This document shows positions 35,087 through 47,280 of a DNA stretch of 64,000 nucleotides, piece by piece (within the stretch, counting starts at the first letter, position 1; each line of letters opens with the position of its first letter). Both the position numbers and the translations under genes were made by a program. Under the pieces are notes generated by a model. That model did not search any database. It was not told where the DNA came from and worked only from the letters and a program-made list of their open reading frames with translations. Source of the DNA: Epiperipatus broadwayi (taxonomy: Eukaryota > Onychophora > Udeonychophora > Euonychophora > Peripatidae); assembly GCA_028023455.1 (NCBI GenBank), contig JAQFVV010012546.1:205501-269500 (forward strand). The letters run 5' to 3'.

Positions 35087-35254
35087 AATTATAAATTTAT
35101 TTAACACACATTGATTATGTGAGTAATATTTACTAAGGCAATAAACCTAAAGCATGTGTGGTTGAAAATGCGAAGGTAGGGACCTCTACAAGTCTTAACC
35201 ACAAGCTTACGCATTGGAACCGCACATGCTTTAGGTTTATTGCCTTAGTAAATC
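35087..35254. repeat. Deletion derivative of the 44 kb TIR element
   Basis: It shares with 43.91 kb the left lead (AATTATAAATTTATTTAAC), the TIR TTTACTAAGGCAATAAACCT, the GGACCTCTACA block and the right TIR ending GCCTTAGTAAAT. It lacks nearly the whole interior. Outer TIRs are 31 bp. It is a typical internally deleted non-autonomous derivative. Confidence 0.85.
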
Positions 35255-38112
35255 TATCAATTATATAAAATGCCACACTTATTTTTGTTAAGGATTTATT
35301 AATGGTAGTGATTATTCTTAATTAAAGTTCTAATTTGAGGAGAAAAATAAAATTAAGAAATTGTATATTATTTTTATTGTGAATATTTGTGTAGTGGTTA
35401 TCAACCTGATGTGCTTCTAATCTGGATTTTTTCCAAATATATATATATATATTTAACGAATTTTAGTGTGATTTACAAGTTACAATTAAGTGTACAAGTT
35501 TGTATTGGAACTTTGATCTGTGAGGCGTTTTGATTGTTCATGTGCTCCAGTTGGGACCATCTCGATGTTCATAAAGTTCTCTTTTTGTGGATTTTGAACC
35601 TAGACTAAGGAAATCTTTGGATTTTTTTAAGATCATAAATAAGCATATGGTTTTATTTAGATTGTTAATCCTTTATCAATTTAATTATTTATCCACTATT
35701 GATCAATAAATAAACAAAGTTTTTATGCTAAAGTATGATAACCCTAGATTAATATGGATTGACCAGATGAATATGGATACAATTACTATATGACACTTCT
35801 TTCATCTAATAATAGAGACATCATAATCCTATGTAAACTAAACTCATGGCTTATCTTAAACCTTTTATAAATTTATAAATAAGTGTTGGAAATGTCTTGT
35901 TATATTGTTGTTTCAGTGTAGATTTAGCTTCATAAAGCTTTAATGATTTGATCTTATCTATTAATATGTCTACGGTTTTTTTATTATGGGTTAATTAACT
36001 TGTAAGGTGTTGTTAGATATCTTTTTGACAGACTATGTAAATAGACAAGTAGATTAATTAATTCAGAGATGACAAAGTTATATGACCCGCTTTTTATAGA
36101 TTTTGATACAATAGTTATTTGCTGAAGATATAAATTTAAAAATGATCAGTCGTTAACATTTAAAAATAGTCTGAAAGGAGAAAAACTCTTTCTAATTGCC
36201 TATTGAAAAAATAAAATGATTTTTTTTGAATTACATGTTAATGGATTATGACATGATGATTCGTTCAAATATCCTTCTGTAATTTTATTTTTTTTAAATA
36301 CTATTATTGTATAACAAATCTACAGTCTTGCTTTTCAAATAAATATAACTAAGTTGAAAATAAATACATAATGGAAGATGATTGATTCTAAATAATTTAT
36401 AAAACTGACAAAAGTATTTATTGTGAGTTCATATTTTTAGATAATAATTAATGGCTATTATGTAAATTTACCAATAATTTTTCTGAGTAAAAATTTTAAT
36501 GAAATTAATATTTTGAAAGTTTATTGCTTGCTTTTTTAAAAATATATACTTATAAATATGATATTTTGTTGTAATGTTATTCTATTGGAAGAAATAAAAA
36601 TGCGATATGACGTTATACATATGCGTTTATTCAAACGTCTGTACAAATAATATCTACATGCACAATATACTAGTATCTGTGTTTGATTATCTTGATAAAT
36701 ATAAATAAAATCAAACTAAACTGCAACTAATATATGGAATAAAAAACCGTCATAACATTTAGTTTGTAAAAACAGTAATGTGTAATGTTTTTATTACGCC
36801 TTTGTATTTAGGAATATTACAATTTTTATTTCAGTGATTAAAATATATTCTACAATTGAACATAATAGAGAAAATACTAATCATATTAGAAAATATTTTT
36901 GTTAAGCAATAATTAATAGCTGTATGTGTAAACTGAGATCATGTGATATATTATTATTATTAAGCTCTGGGATAAGAAATGTTAGAAATAAGTTTAAAAG
37001 CAGTCAACAATTTGATACCCAGAATATCTGAATCCTTAATTTAATTAAGCAAAGTATCAGCTATATGTTCTACTTCAATGTCATATATTTTAAGTTAGAG
37101 TAAAAAGTGATTATGGGATAGAAATTAAATTAGTTTCTTCTACTCTGATTGGTTTCTAGATTTTGCTTTTGCAACTAAAACTTGGCCAAGTTATTTTTTT
37201 TTATTGCTAAAATAATAGCCTGAAAATTAAAAAAATCTTATGAAAGTTTTGAACGCAAGCTAATCTGATTGTGTAATTATGTATATCTTTTAACAGATCA
37301 ATAACTCTTTATTTTAATGATCTCATTAGATTTTAATTGTACATATTTTAATTTTCTGATAAGGAATGTTAATACCAACACAACTTCATTTAATTATTTC
37401 AGTTTTTTTTTTTTTCTACGATAAACAAAAAAAATTTTTTTTGTTTTTTTTACTTTAGCACCATCTATTTATTATAAGTTTGAATAATTGAAGATATATT
37501 TTTAAAAAAATAATATTTGGATTGATATACTTAAATCTGAAAGTTTCAGATTGACTTCAAATTACTCCATGGAGAAATAGTGTAGATAAACATTTCTTTC
37601 AAGTATTTCTAATCAAAATAGTTTTCAATTATATGCATGCAGTTTCCCATAATAAAAATCATATGCAATTGTGTAATAATATATAATAAAACTTAGATTG
37701 TAACAGGTGAATACAGAGAGTGTCATCATAAACTTTTTTAGCTTTAAATATTTATATGTATTATATTATCTTATAAATATATTGATGGATATGCACCAAA
37801 TGCATCACTGACTAATTACCTTTTATAATTTATTTTGAAATAAAAAATTACATTATTATCACTCAGCCTAACTTCTACCATGGTATATTTTCATTATGTT
37901 GTTGTTGTTTTTTTTTTTGTTATCTGCAATATATTTAATAAATCTTTTTTATAAGAATGTGTTTTTAAAATGACTATAAAAAATTAATCAAATATCTTGA
38001 GTGTTACTATTATTTGATAAATATTATTGACAGTAAAACATATACTGTTCATGATCCAAAAGTAATGTTCATTAAAAATAAGCACTTTGTATATTTTGAA
38101 TTTATATGAAAT
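35255..38112. other. Long gene-free stretch
   Basis: No gene or named repeat seen. Long T and A runs near 37400. Confidence 0.5.
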
Positions 38113-38247
38113 AAAAGTGTACTCGTCAAGCTTTGTTAGCCAAGAGGTCAGCGCAGCCACCTTGCAAGCAAGCAGTTGGTTGCAGATGGTTGTTGCAGGT
38201 TTGCATCCCGGCCAATGCTATGACATATGAAAAAAAAAAGTGTACTC
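38113..38247 (+). repeat. tRNA-derived SINE, subfamily B, with 12-bp TSD
   Basis: Body 38125-38235: A box TTAGCCAAGAGG, CACCTTGCAAGCAAGCAG, B box GGTTTGCATCCC, tail GCTATGACATATG, poly-A. Exact duplication AAAAGTGTACTC at 38113-38124 and 38236-38247. Confidence 0.92.
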
Positions 38248-39900
38248 CAGTATTTTTCCAAAAACCAATAAATGAAATATTATTTATCAGGAATAGCCAG
38301 TTGGTGAGATTTTTATGGAGTCTTTTTTATTTAATCTTCTAGTTAAAAATAACTATGCAATCACTTACAAACAAATAACTGATTGATTATCAAGATTGTC
38401 TAATAATTGATTATCTGGAGGAAAGATATAGGTTTTTTTTTACAAAGCCTCAATTATTTGAATTTTGTTCCACACACATTCAAATTCTAAACTATAGATC
38501 TGACAGGTTTTTTTCCTCCCTAAAAATACTGTATTTAACCATTGTAAATTAATGATATAAACAAATTTTCATTTTTGAGGATTTAATTTCATAAACTAGG
38601 CATTTAATTTGTGTATTTATTTATTTCAAAATAACTTCATTTTTAGTTGAAATTATAAGAAAATTATTATATTATGTATGAGCTAGACTTTATTTAATTG
38701 AAAATAAATACTCTAGGACTTACAAAAAAGTTTTGTATGTTTCTTGTATTTTCACTGTTAAATATTTTTTTATTTTTTTTGTAATATATTGTATTAGGTT
38801 AAAATATGATATAGTAAAAATTTACCAGTAATATTCAGGTATGCCATTCCAGAATGGAAAATTGTGATAAGTTATAATATCTCTGTTTAAGCACAATTAA
38901 CAAAAATTTAATTCATTCTGCATAACAATGGTCAAAAACATTCATTATCATCAATTTATATAGCTTTTTATTATTCAAAGAGTGATCTCAATGAACCATT
39001 ATTAATGAAAGGATCATATTTGTCTAGCAATAATTACTTTTGCATATCCTTCTGGACTGATCATAAAAAAATTAAGCTTTTATATACTAGATTACCACCT
39101 TCTGGAAGAAGACTGCTTTTTCTATTCTTATTACTTATTAAATATTTGGGATTTTATTGAATAAGTTACTAAATGGTTAATATAATTTGTAAATATTTTG
39201 AATTCTGTCCTGTTTGTTATATGGCAAACAATTACATGTATAATTTATGCTATGTAGTCAAATGAGAATAAAATGAAAAAATAGATGTCGCTAAAGCTAT
39301 TACAATTTAAAATAACGATTAATTAATACATTGTATAGGCTGTAATATATGTGGGATTTGAACTCAGGACTTTTACATGACCCACTACTCTCAATTAATG
39401 AAATAACAAATATTATAAAGAAATATGAATTGTGAAAAAATCATGTTATATAAATTACCTTTATGTAGCATGCATATCTGCAAATTAATGCCTTATTTAA
39501 ACCATCCTTAATTTCTTCAGAGTTATATCTACACTGCATTAAAATTCCTAGTTAATTATCCACAATATAATTTATGAGATGGGTTGTTAATATAAAAAAA
39601 TATGACGTATCTAATATAAAAACAAATATTATATTAAAAAACTAATAAAAATAAAAATATTATAAAATTTTAAAAATAAAAAAATGTATCCTTTGGTCTT
39701 ACCTATAATATTTTAATTTTATTTATTTTCACTATGCACAGTCTAATATTATAAAATACACTTTTGATGTTTTTAAAATATTCTCCTTCTTTGTGAGATA
39801 ATTTTTTTATGTGTGGAAATTTATATTCAAATGATAGCTATTTCCACGACTGTACTTTTAAATACAATTTATCCAAACTGCGTCAAACTCTTTTTAGCAA
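38248..39900. other. Gene-free DNA with one repeat end
   Basis: A short end of the hammerhead-repeat family lies at about 39337-39402 (GTGGGATTTGAACTCAGGAC, reverse orientation). Nothing else is supported. Confidence 0.5.
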
Positions 39901-39975
39901 AACTCTTTATTTGTACACACACAGACACCTATGTTTCGACTGATTTGCAGTCTTCTTCAGAGCAAGTTTATTTTG
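39901..39975 (-). ncRNA. Hammerhead-like motif, third family
   Basis: On the minus strand: CTGAAGA (plus 39954-39960), a five-pair stem II GACTG/CAGTC set off by one unpaired A, GAAA, then a possible stem III ACA/TGT around a four-base loop and C as the cleavage base (plus 39924). Box 1 has A at the tolerant seventh position. Stem I is poorly paired (TTGCT against TGTGTG). Related sequences lie in the 54.9 kb foldback. It is probably a terminal repeat of a hammerhead-bearing retroelement, decayed. Confidence 0.45.
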
Positions 39976-40049
39976 ATCTTCTAAACAAAAAAATAAAGAA
40001 AAGTGTAATTTTGGTAACTGTACTTTTATATTAATAGCTATGTAAAATT

Positions 40050-40565
40050 TTATCTTTTATGGGTTTGATTTTCTTCACAACATTTTTCTATTATTGCTTT
40101 TTTTAATTCTAGTCTTTCCATAGCTTTTTTTGGTAGATGATCTATCAATTCAGATATACAATTCATTTTGAAGAGAGACAGTAGGCATTCTATAAATTAT
40201 GTTTAGATTATGTCCACTTCTGCACCAGAAATTTTATTTTCAGATAGTAAACAATATATTAATTAAGGTTTGCAATTGATACATCATTTTATAACATATA
40301 CACAGTGAATAAATTTATTATAGATGCACTTAAAAAAGATAATGATAACTTATATTTTCTCAATTCTAGTTTAGATTTGTTTCACCAGTGAATTTGTTAT
40401 TAATTTATATTTTCTTGCATTCACTTTAACAAATTTATTAAGAAAGTTTTTTACCTGATTTTTCCACATATTAGAAGTTTTATCTGCCTCTGGAAGTTAA
40501 TTCATTGACAACTATCCACTGAAATTCAACTAATTCAGCTTCACCTAAATAATAATTGTATATAT
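40050..40565 (-). pseudogene. Decayed open reading frame, unrecognised
   Basis: Minus-strand frames give YYLGEAELVEFQWIVVNEL, then after a shift DKTSNMWKNQVKNFLNKFV and NARKYKLITNSLVKQ, and finally MNCISELIDHLPKKAMERLE followed by LKKAIIEKCCEENQTHKR and a stop at 40050-40052. The last piece (38 residues from the ATG at 40166) is amphipathic and charged, more protein-like than most frames here. I do not recognise the family. It lies about 90 bases upstream (same strand) of the hammerhead-like motif, so it may be the end of that element's ORF. Chance cannot be excluded. Confidence 0.3.
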
Positions 40566-40854
40566 AGATTTATCTTTCTATTCAAGAATCTGTTTTGGAC
40601 TTAAGTGCAACACAATGTTATATGTTTGTCAAAATATATATTGATTTGTTAACCAGATGATGATGTATTTCGGTTTTCAGTCAGTATTTGTTAATGGTTT
40701 ATTTAATTAATAAATTAGAAATAAAAGGAGAAAAATAAATTAATAAATTGAAATTAACATTTTTTTTCTAAATTTAAATAACATTCCTACTTTAAATATC
40801 ATTTGAATTTTTAAAAAAAAATAAAGCTTACAATTAAATCTATGCTATTATAAT

Positions 40855-40985
40855 GGTCTGGGAGTTAAAGTTTTACCGTATCTGCCATACAGGGCGTCAC
40901 TAGGCCATTTGAACCTAGAAAATTTATAGAGTAGGCAGATACGCACTGTTAAAGATCCAACTTTTATTTATTAAGACCGTCAGCC
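40855..40985. repeat. Short hairpin repeat, possible SINE relic
   Basis: CGTATCTGCC (about 40877) and GGCAGATACG (about 40935) form a hairpin. The loop region contains GGCGTCACTAG, shared with the tRNA-like relic at 12.6 kb, and TTTGAACCTAG. It is less AT-rich than its surroundings. Assignment is weak. Confidence 0.35.
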
Positions 40986-41179
40986 CTTGCCACTAGATCA
41001 ATGGAGACACAGAGATAATAATATGTATCTTTATTTAATCTTTATCTTAAATATAAAAAAATAAAAGCCACTGCCAGTAATTAATATACAAACATTTATT
41101 AACGCACATATATAATATTTAAAATTTGAGGAATAACATTTATTATTTTAGATTTTAATATTAACTTTTAATTTAAATT

Positions 41180-41850
41180 ATTATTTTAAAATTTTAAACC
41201 ATCCTCACAGATGAATTTAATAATATTTTTTAAGAGTGTCGAGTATGAATAAACTACATAGATTGCATTTGAAAAGAAAATATTCTATCCCTTATTTAAC
41301 CTCAAAAGTTCACAGTTAAACTAACATCAATGCACCTGATACATCGATGTATTCAATGCAACATGATTATGACAGCACAAATATCATACTGTCAGGAAAG
41401 TACATCTGAACAATATGGTTAGAGAAGACATTGATTCTTGTCTAGACAGGAATTACTACATCTGTCTGGCAAGAAGAACAATAAAAAAAACTCCATAGGA
41501 AGGGACTGCATTTTTGTCTTACTATCCCCTTCCATAGGCAAAAAGGGGAGTGCGGCATATAATGTGATTCTGCACATGGTGGATCTCATATATTTACTAA
41601 TTACACCACTATATCCAATCCATTGATCCAATCCAACTACAAAACAACCCAAGATTAACCCTCCCTTAATTAATTAATATAACTTTACAAATCTATATAG
41701 CCATTCATGCCTGACTTAATTTTAACATTTATATAATTTCACACAGATAAATTTTATAAAGGTTTGTTTTTTTAATGTTGAGTATAGATCGACTACATAG
41801 ATTACATGATTAAAAACATTTCAAAATAAACACAAATGATCAAAAAATAA
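41180..41850. repeat. Possible divergent direct repeat
   Basis: GAGTATGAATAAACTACATAG near 41239 and GAGTATAGATCGACTACATAG near 41780 are similar, each preceded by CACAGAT-AATTTA-like sequence about 30 bases earlier. This suggests an old duplication about 540 bp apart. Between them is a patch of mixed composition (41330-41640) whose 62- and 77-codon frames on opposite strands overlap and are probably not real. Confidence 0.35.
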
Positions 41851-42284
41851 AGTCATTGATGAAACTGCAGAGGGAAATTTACAGGAAACCGAATGGCATT
41901 CATCATAAGATGCCACATTGACACCAATAACTTAAAAGACATCCGAATAATTATATTTTAGATACTCACCGGAAGGTATCATTATTTACTGAATGTCTAT
42001 ATATTCTAATCAAATATGAAAACAAAAACATAATTAAATGTTAACGAATCTATGCAAGCATCTATACCCAATTTAAATTTAATGCATTTAAATAATTTAT
42101 ACAACAAATATTAATAAAATTTAAAAAAAATGGAAATGATTTTTAGCAAACTCAAATGTATAAAAATTAAACATTAATAATTGATTTGAAAAGTCAGATT
42201 AAAGTTCATTTAAAAAAAAAAATTATGTTTAGCTTGTCAAATCTTTAAAGTTCTTAATTACTTGTAGTAAAATTTTTCCATTTA

Positions 42285-42480
42285 TATCTTACAGTAGACA
42301 AGCTCCCAGTTCCTGGTGTCAATTCCCACAAAGTCTTTATTTGAAGACCGGTCTATCTGAAGGTGGCCTTAGCTGGTTCAATCCTGGTATTACAGTCATT
42401 TCATTTGAAATAAGTGAGAGAGAGCAACAAGTGTGTCTTATCGCTCTTCTCACAAAATCAAGCTGGAACTGTTCTTAATT
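42285..42480. other. Compositionally distinct island
   Basis: Clearly richer in G+C than its surroundings. It starts after a pyrimidine-rich CTTACAG, like a 3' splice site. One plus frame stays open for about 60 codons to a stop (SSWCQFPQSLYLKTG, SWFNPGITVISFE) but has no ATG and no recognised domain. It also contains GGTTCAATCCTGG, similar to a Pol III B box. Candidates are a lone exon or an unrecognised SINE; I cannot choose. Confidence 0.3.
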
Positions 42481-43911
42481 TCAATATTTTTCCTTTTATA
42501 CTGACTGTCTGAATTCACTGAACAATGGTTTCCTGTTTCAATTTTTCATTATGGTCCAAGTCTTCATTTCTGCTTCTATTGGACATCTAATTTATTTTTG
42601 TTCTCTTATCTATATTTCATCTGACTTTTTTATATAAGATCCCCAAGGGCTAGCTTGCTTTTCGATAATTAATAAACACATCATTTCCATTTACAAAAAT
42701 ATTTTATCTTTAGATCTTGTACTTTTTTATAAAAAAGTATGTTCACATATTTTTTTTTTAAAGGAAAATAATTTTTAAAGTTTTGCATCTGTGCGAATAT
42801 ATATACATACATTGAACAATTCTTTAATTTTAGCTTTTATTTTTTTTATTTACGAACTTAAAACCGTTTTTATTATAATTTTAAATTAATGTAACGGCAT
42901 ATACCACTACACTATATATAAATTAATTATTGAAAACACATTTTTTACAAATAAAAAAAATCATTTCATAATATCTATCTTTTTTGCTATATATTATTTC
43001 ACAAATATTTAGTTATATAAAATTGTTTTGAATTATTTATAAAAATACATAAATGAGTTTATTTCATTGAATATCTATCTATTTAAATTCACTTTAACTT
43101 AACTTCTTTACTTTATGCCCCAACAAATATTAAATTTAATTATTGTTGTATTAAAATATTTCAGTCATGCCACAACACTCAGATTACTTATTACAACAAA
43201 TTTTTCTTAATCCCTGAATTTGTTGAAGTAATTTAAGTTTTCTGAATTAGTTTTTTAGCTATATGACATTTATATATACCTTTATATATTCTGTATACCT
43301 GTCGATGTTATACTTAACAATTACCATATTTTTTTAACGTGGACTACTGTACAAATTAAGCAATTACCCACCTTAAGGCCACCTCCCCCTTTATATTAAA
43401 TAATTATTCTCAAACTGACGTTATTTGGTTTTTGAAATATCTTATGATTACTTTGATAGTATACCATAATTTTTATTGTTTGAACACACTCAATCTGTTA
43501 TATTTTTATTTGTTTTTTTTTTTAAATTGATTTTCGTGCTTTTTTTTTCTTTTATCTCTATTGTATAATTTGTTATAACTATTATATAAAAAATGAATAT
43601 ATAAACTACTGCCAGAATTACTTTTGGAAAATTTAAATGAGCCCACATAATATTCATATTTCACAGTACAAATAATCTTACAAATGACTTTAATAAAACA
43701 GAATGTTATTCAATATTTAGTTGTTTACCTAAACAAATTATATCTTGTGAATAAAGATCATTTGTTAGATTGCTGCTCTTACAATAACTGTGAAATGTGG
43801 ATGTAAGTGATCTCATTTTCTGTTTGTATAAGTTGTTTCTGGAAATAGAGGAAAGTGTTTTGGTATAAATAGCACTTGATTAGTTTATTGATTCAAAAAT
43901 TACATTTTATT
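42481..43911. other. Gene-free AT-rich DNA
   Basis: T-rich filler without a supported feature. Confidence 0.55.
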
Positions 43912-44405
43912 AATTATAAATTTATTTAACGCACCTTGATTATGTAAGTAATATTTACTAAGGCAATAAATCTAAAGCATGTGTGGTTGAAAATGTGATG
44001 GTAAGGACCTCTACAGGTCTTCAGGTCTTAACTACAAGCTTACACATTGGAAGAAATGAGGGGAACCCTTCTTTACTTCAACCTACTTTCTATATAAATA
44101 GGTGAAGCATTATCATAATAGATTTCTAACTATAAGATCTTTCCATTGACTCATTGTAAATCGAAAGATTTTGTGAGTACTAATGTATAATAGAAATTGT
44201 GGACTTAATCAATGAAGTATTGAATAGCTTCACACTGTCAGATCTAACCATTTCAGCTTTACCTATTTATATAGAAAGTAGGTTGAAGTAAAAAAGGATT
44301 CCTCTCTTTTTTTCCAGTGTGTAAGCTTGTAGTTAAGACCTGTAGAGATCCCTACTTTCGCATTTTCAACAGCACATGCTTTAGGTTTATTGCCTTAGTA
44401 AATAT
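43912..44405. repeat. TIR element, longest copy of its family
   Basis: Long inverted arms (about 43950-44110 and 44254-44405, roughly 85-90 percent complementary) end in TTTACTAAGGCAATAAA / GCCTTAGTAAA. The left arm has a small tandem duplication (AGGTCTTC, AGGTCTTA). The centre of about 140 bp is unique to the family and is matched by 20.42 kb. A 38-bp lead outside the left TIR (43912-43949) is shared with 35.09 kb, so the true left end may lie there. It has no coding capacity and is non-autonomous. Nothing identifies the superfamily. Confidence 0.85.
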
Positions 44406-46365
44406 TTTATTAATTAATATTTATACAAGCTAAAAAGGATTTCATTGTATAGCAGTTAAATTAACTACTTGGCTTTTTACATTCCCTGAGTTCAATTATT
44501 TTGCTAAAATAAACAGACATACTTTTGCTTTCGTATTGGTAGTTCATAGTCAATCTATCTATTCAACAACTTATTGGAGGGCTTATATGTATTTAAATAT
44601 TCTTAATTGAAGAATAAATCCACAATAAAAAAACTAAATCACTAAAATATTTGCATCTGGCAAATAATAAGCTGGAAGTGCAATATTTATTTTTCATTGT
44701 TCCTCTTGGGGTAAATTTGAAATGGGGGGGGGGGGGAGATGTAGATATTTGCTATAGAGTAGATTATTTATATGCTATTTACATTTTTATGCATATATAA
44801 ATTTCCACGTCTAGATAATTATGTATATATACACACACACAAATATCTACATTATTTCACCATTTCTGCCTAAATTCTAAAATCAATATTTGGGTTCATT
44901 TTTCTCCATAATAGGTTCAGCTTTTCCCCACTTCATTCTATTTCCTTTTCTATTGTAATTTAGTAGTTATCTCCAGGGCTTGCATATTCACAGTCTAGAA
45001 TCCATTTCAACACCATTTGCACTAGAATTATGATGAATTCTTAATAGACATCTCTGTTTAAACTGCCCAAAGACACAATCACGTATTAAAAAAGAAAAAG
45101 AATCTCAAGTATTTTCAACTAGAAATTCCTAGGAGTTTAAGTAGAAAAATTTTAAAAAAAAGTCTGAGGAAATAAAATTATCTGACAAATTTACATAATT
45201 GGTCAATTACTATTTAATTAAACATATACATATAAAAATGGTAAGAAGTCTGTGGTATATATATATTTAGGTTACGCTAATATAAATTTGATTAGTAATT
45301 TATGGGCAAGTACCGATTTTTTTTTCCTTTACACAAATTAAATAAAAAATATAGATTATATTGCGTACAAAATCATAAACTTATGTAAAATAAGTGAATA
45401 TTGAGCAGCATAATATAGGCTTTAAGTAGTTCGTTGTCTAAACAAAGGACGGTCACTACACACTTAGTAAGTGGCAAGTGATGAGATGTTGTATGGTTTT
45501 TACTTCTTGCTAAATCACTTCCATGTCTCAATTGATGAGTTCTTAAAAATAAACGATTCAGTTATATAAGGCAGCCTAAAAATTATACTAAAAACTATTT
45601 TTTTTAATGTATTAATTATATATATTGTAATGTTAAGCACCCTATTTAAACAATTGGTAATAAATTCAGTTAACAATTAAATAATAAAAAATACAATATT
45701 CGACAAATTAAAATTTTCATCTAGTGCAATTTAAAAATAACGGGTGACCGTGTACATGGTGGAGTGATTGAATACAAGTTATTTTGATAGATTGGTACTA
45801 ATCATGAGTAACAATCAAATTGAATATGCATAAAAAAACAAGTTTCCATACACATTCAATTATATTTCCTGATCACCCCCACACTCCACCTAATAATTTA
45901 TTACATCAACAAAATAAATAATCAGCTTGGTACAGATGAAAAATGATCAACAATAAAATTATTAACAATAATGATAACTTAAATTAAAGAATGATAATGA
46001 TTACAAAAAATATATACATATTTACTATGGTGATCACGCATAAGAGTATAAAAATCTGTGTAAACCTACAAACTCTGAAGATATCTATAGAAAGTTTATT
46101 TGATTCATTTTAACATCTTTGTGAGCTCACATGTACATTTTGTATCTGTTAATGTGGGAACAAATTCATTAAACATTAAATTTTAATGATCTGCTAGCAA
46201 TTAATATTTCACTTTTTTGGTTCATTCTGAAGCAGTTTTTTTTTTTTAGAGTTTCCATTTTATTCTTCTGTGCATTTAAAATAGGCAGAGTTATAGATTA
46301 ATTATAGAAATGCATTTTCGATAATTACTTTTTTTTTATAGCATATATAACTGTCAAATATGTTT
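44406..46365. other. Gene-free AT-rich DNA
   Basis: G13 at 44724-44736 and a short AC run near 44830. A small imperfect hairpin lies near 45755-45890 (GGTGGAGTG with CACTCCACC). No gene seen. Confidence 0.5.
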
Positions 46366-46683
46366 TCAACATTCAATAGCAATGTATAGATTGGCAGTAT
46401 TAAGGTTAATTTTCAAGAATATTTTGTCTATAGCTTTATATTCAGCCAGACTACTGGAAAGGTCAAGGGAAACATCCTAGAAGATTCTCTACTCCCATAA
46501 AACACATAACTTAAAATCTTTACAAAATTTTATATTGAGTTCTCTAGTATGAGCTACATTTACCAAGTCTCTCACAATTCTTCCACAACTTCTTGGAAAG
46601 ACAAATTTTGAAAGCTTCTCTTGGTTCCCATAGCAATGTTTTTTTTGTTCCTCAGTCATTTGTGACTGATTTCTATAGCAATG
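46366..46683 (-). pseudogene. Decayed open frame, unrecognised
   Basis: One minus frame spans 106 codons with only two internal stops (46489-46491 and 46477-46479). It reads MTEEQKKHCYGNQEKLSKFV, then FPRSCGRIVRDLVNVAHTRE, and LDLSSSLAEYKAIDK after the stops. Residue use is less Lys/Ile/Asn-dominated than in random frames here. It could be a piece of an old transposon ORF or a processed pseudogene. I do not recognise it, and frames of this length arise by chance in 64 kb. Confidence 0.3.
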
Positions 46684-47189
46684 TTTCTTTTATTTAAAAT
46701 CATAATATTATTTTTAAAATAATAATATATTTTAATTTTATACTTACTGTTGCATTTTAAAAATACTTTAAAAATTATTATATATGCCTGACATTAAAAT
46801 TTTGTTATGCACAAAAACAAAAAATATTCACATTAAAGCAGCGTCTGTACACTCACACATAAGAGTTACAATATAAACAAAAAAAATTATATAAATGTGT
46901 ATTGATGCACTAAATTATACCTTCAAAGCTTGCACTTGAAAGATTACATAAACTTTAAAATCCCTATTTTGATTAAAATTATATTAGTAGTTTTTATGTG
47001 TTCTTATACATGCATTTTTAAACTGTTTCCATGTGGAAATTCAGATATAATTTATTAATATACTTGTTTTTTTGTTTAAAGTACATTTTTTTATGAAATG
47101 GATATTGTATGTATTTCTGAAATAAGAATTAAAATCAGAAATTTTTAAAAGTTTTTATCTTATTGTTATTGATAATGAACTTTATGAGC
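46684..47189. other. Gene-free AT-rich DNA
   Basis: No supported feature. Confidence 0.55.
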
Positions 47190-47280
47190 CTTTTCAGAGA
47201 GGTGTTAGAGTAGGAAGAGTGCCAAAACATGAAACCATGGTCAGAAGTTTGGGGGGTCCTGACAGGGTTATGAGCCTTTT
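47190..47280 (+). repeat. Relic of the 6.5 kb hammerhead element
   Basis: GAGTGCCAAAACATGAAACC and the following TTTGGGGGGTCCTGACAGGG match the interior of the 6.48-6.87 kb element in reverse orientation. The hammerhead-like boxes are worn (AGGAAGA in place of CTGAGGA; stem II GTGC/CAT broken). TIRs are absent. Confidence 0.65.

Noticed and set aside
41419-41652. 77- and 62-codon ORFs on opposite strands
   Set aside because: They overlap each other and neither shows a domain. The patch is noted only as a compositional oddity in a possible duplication.
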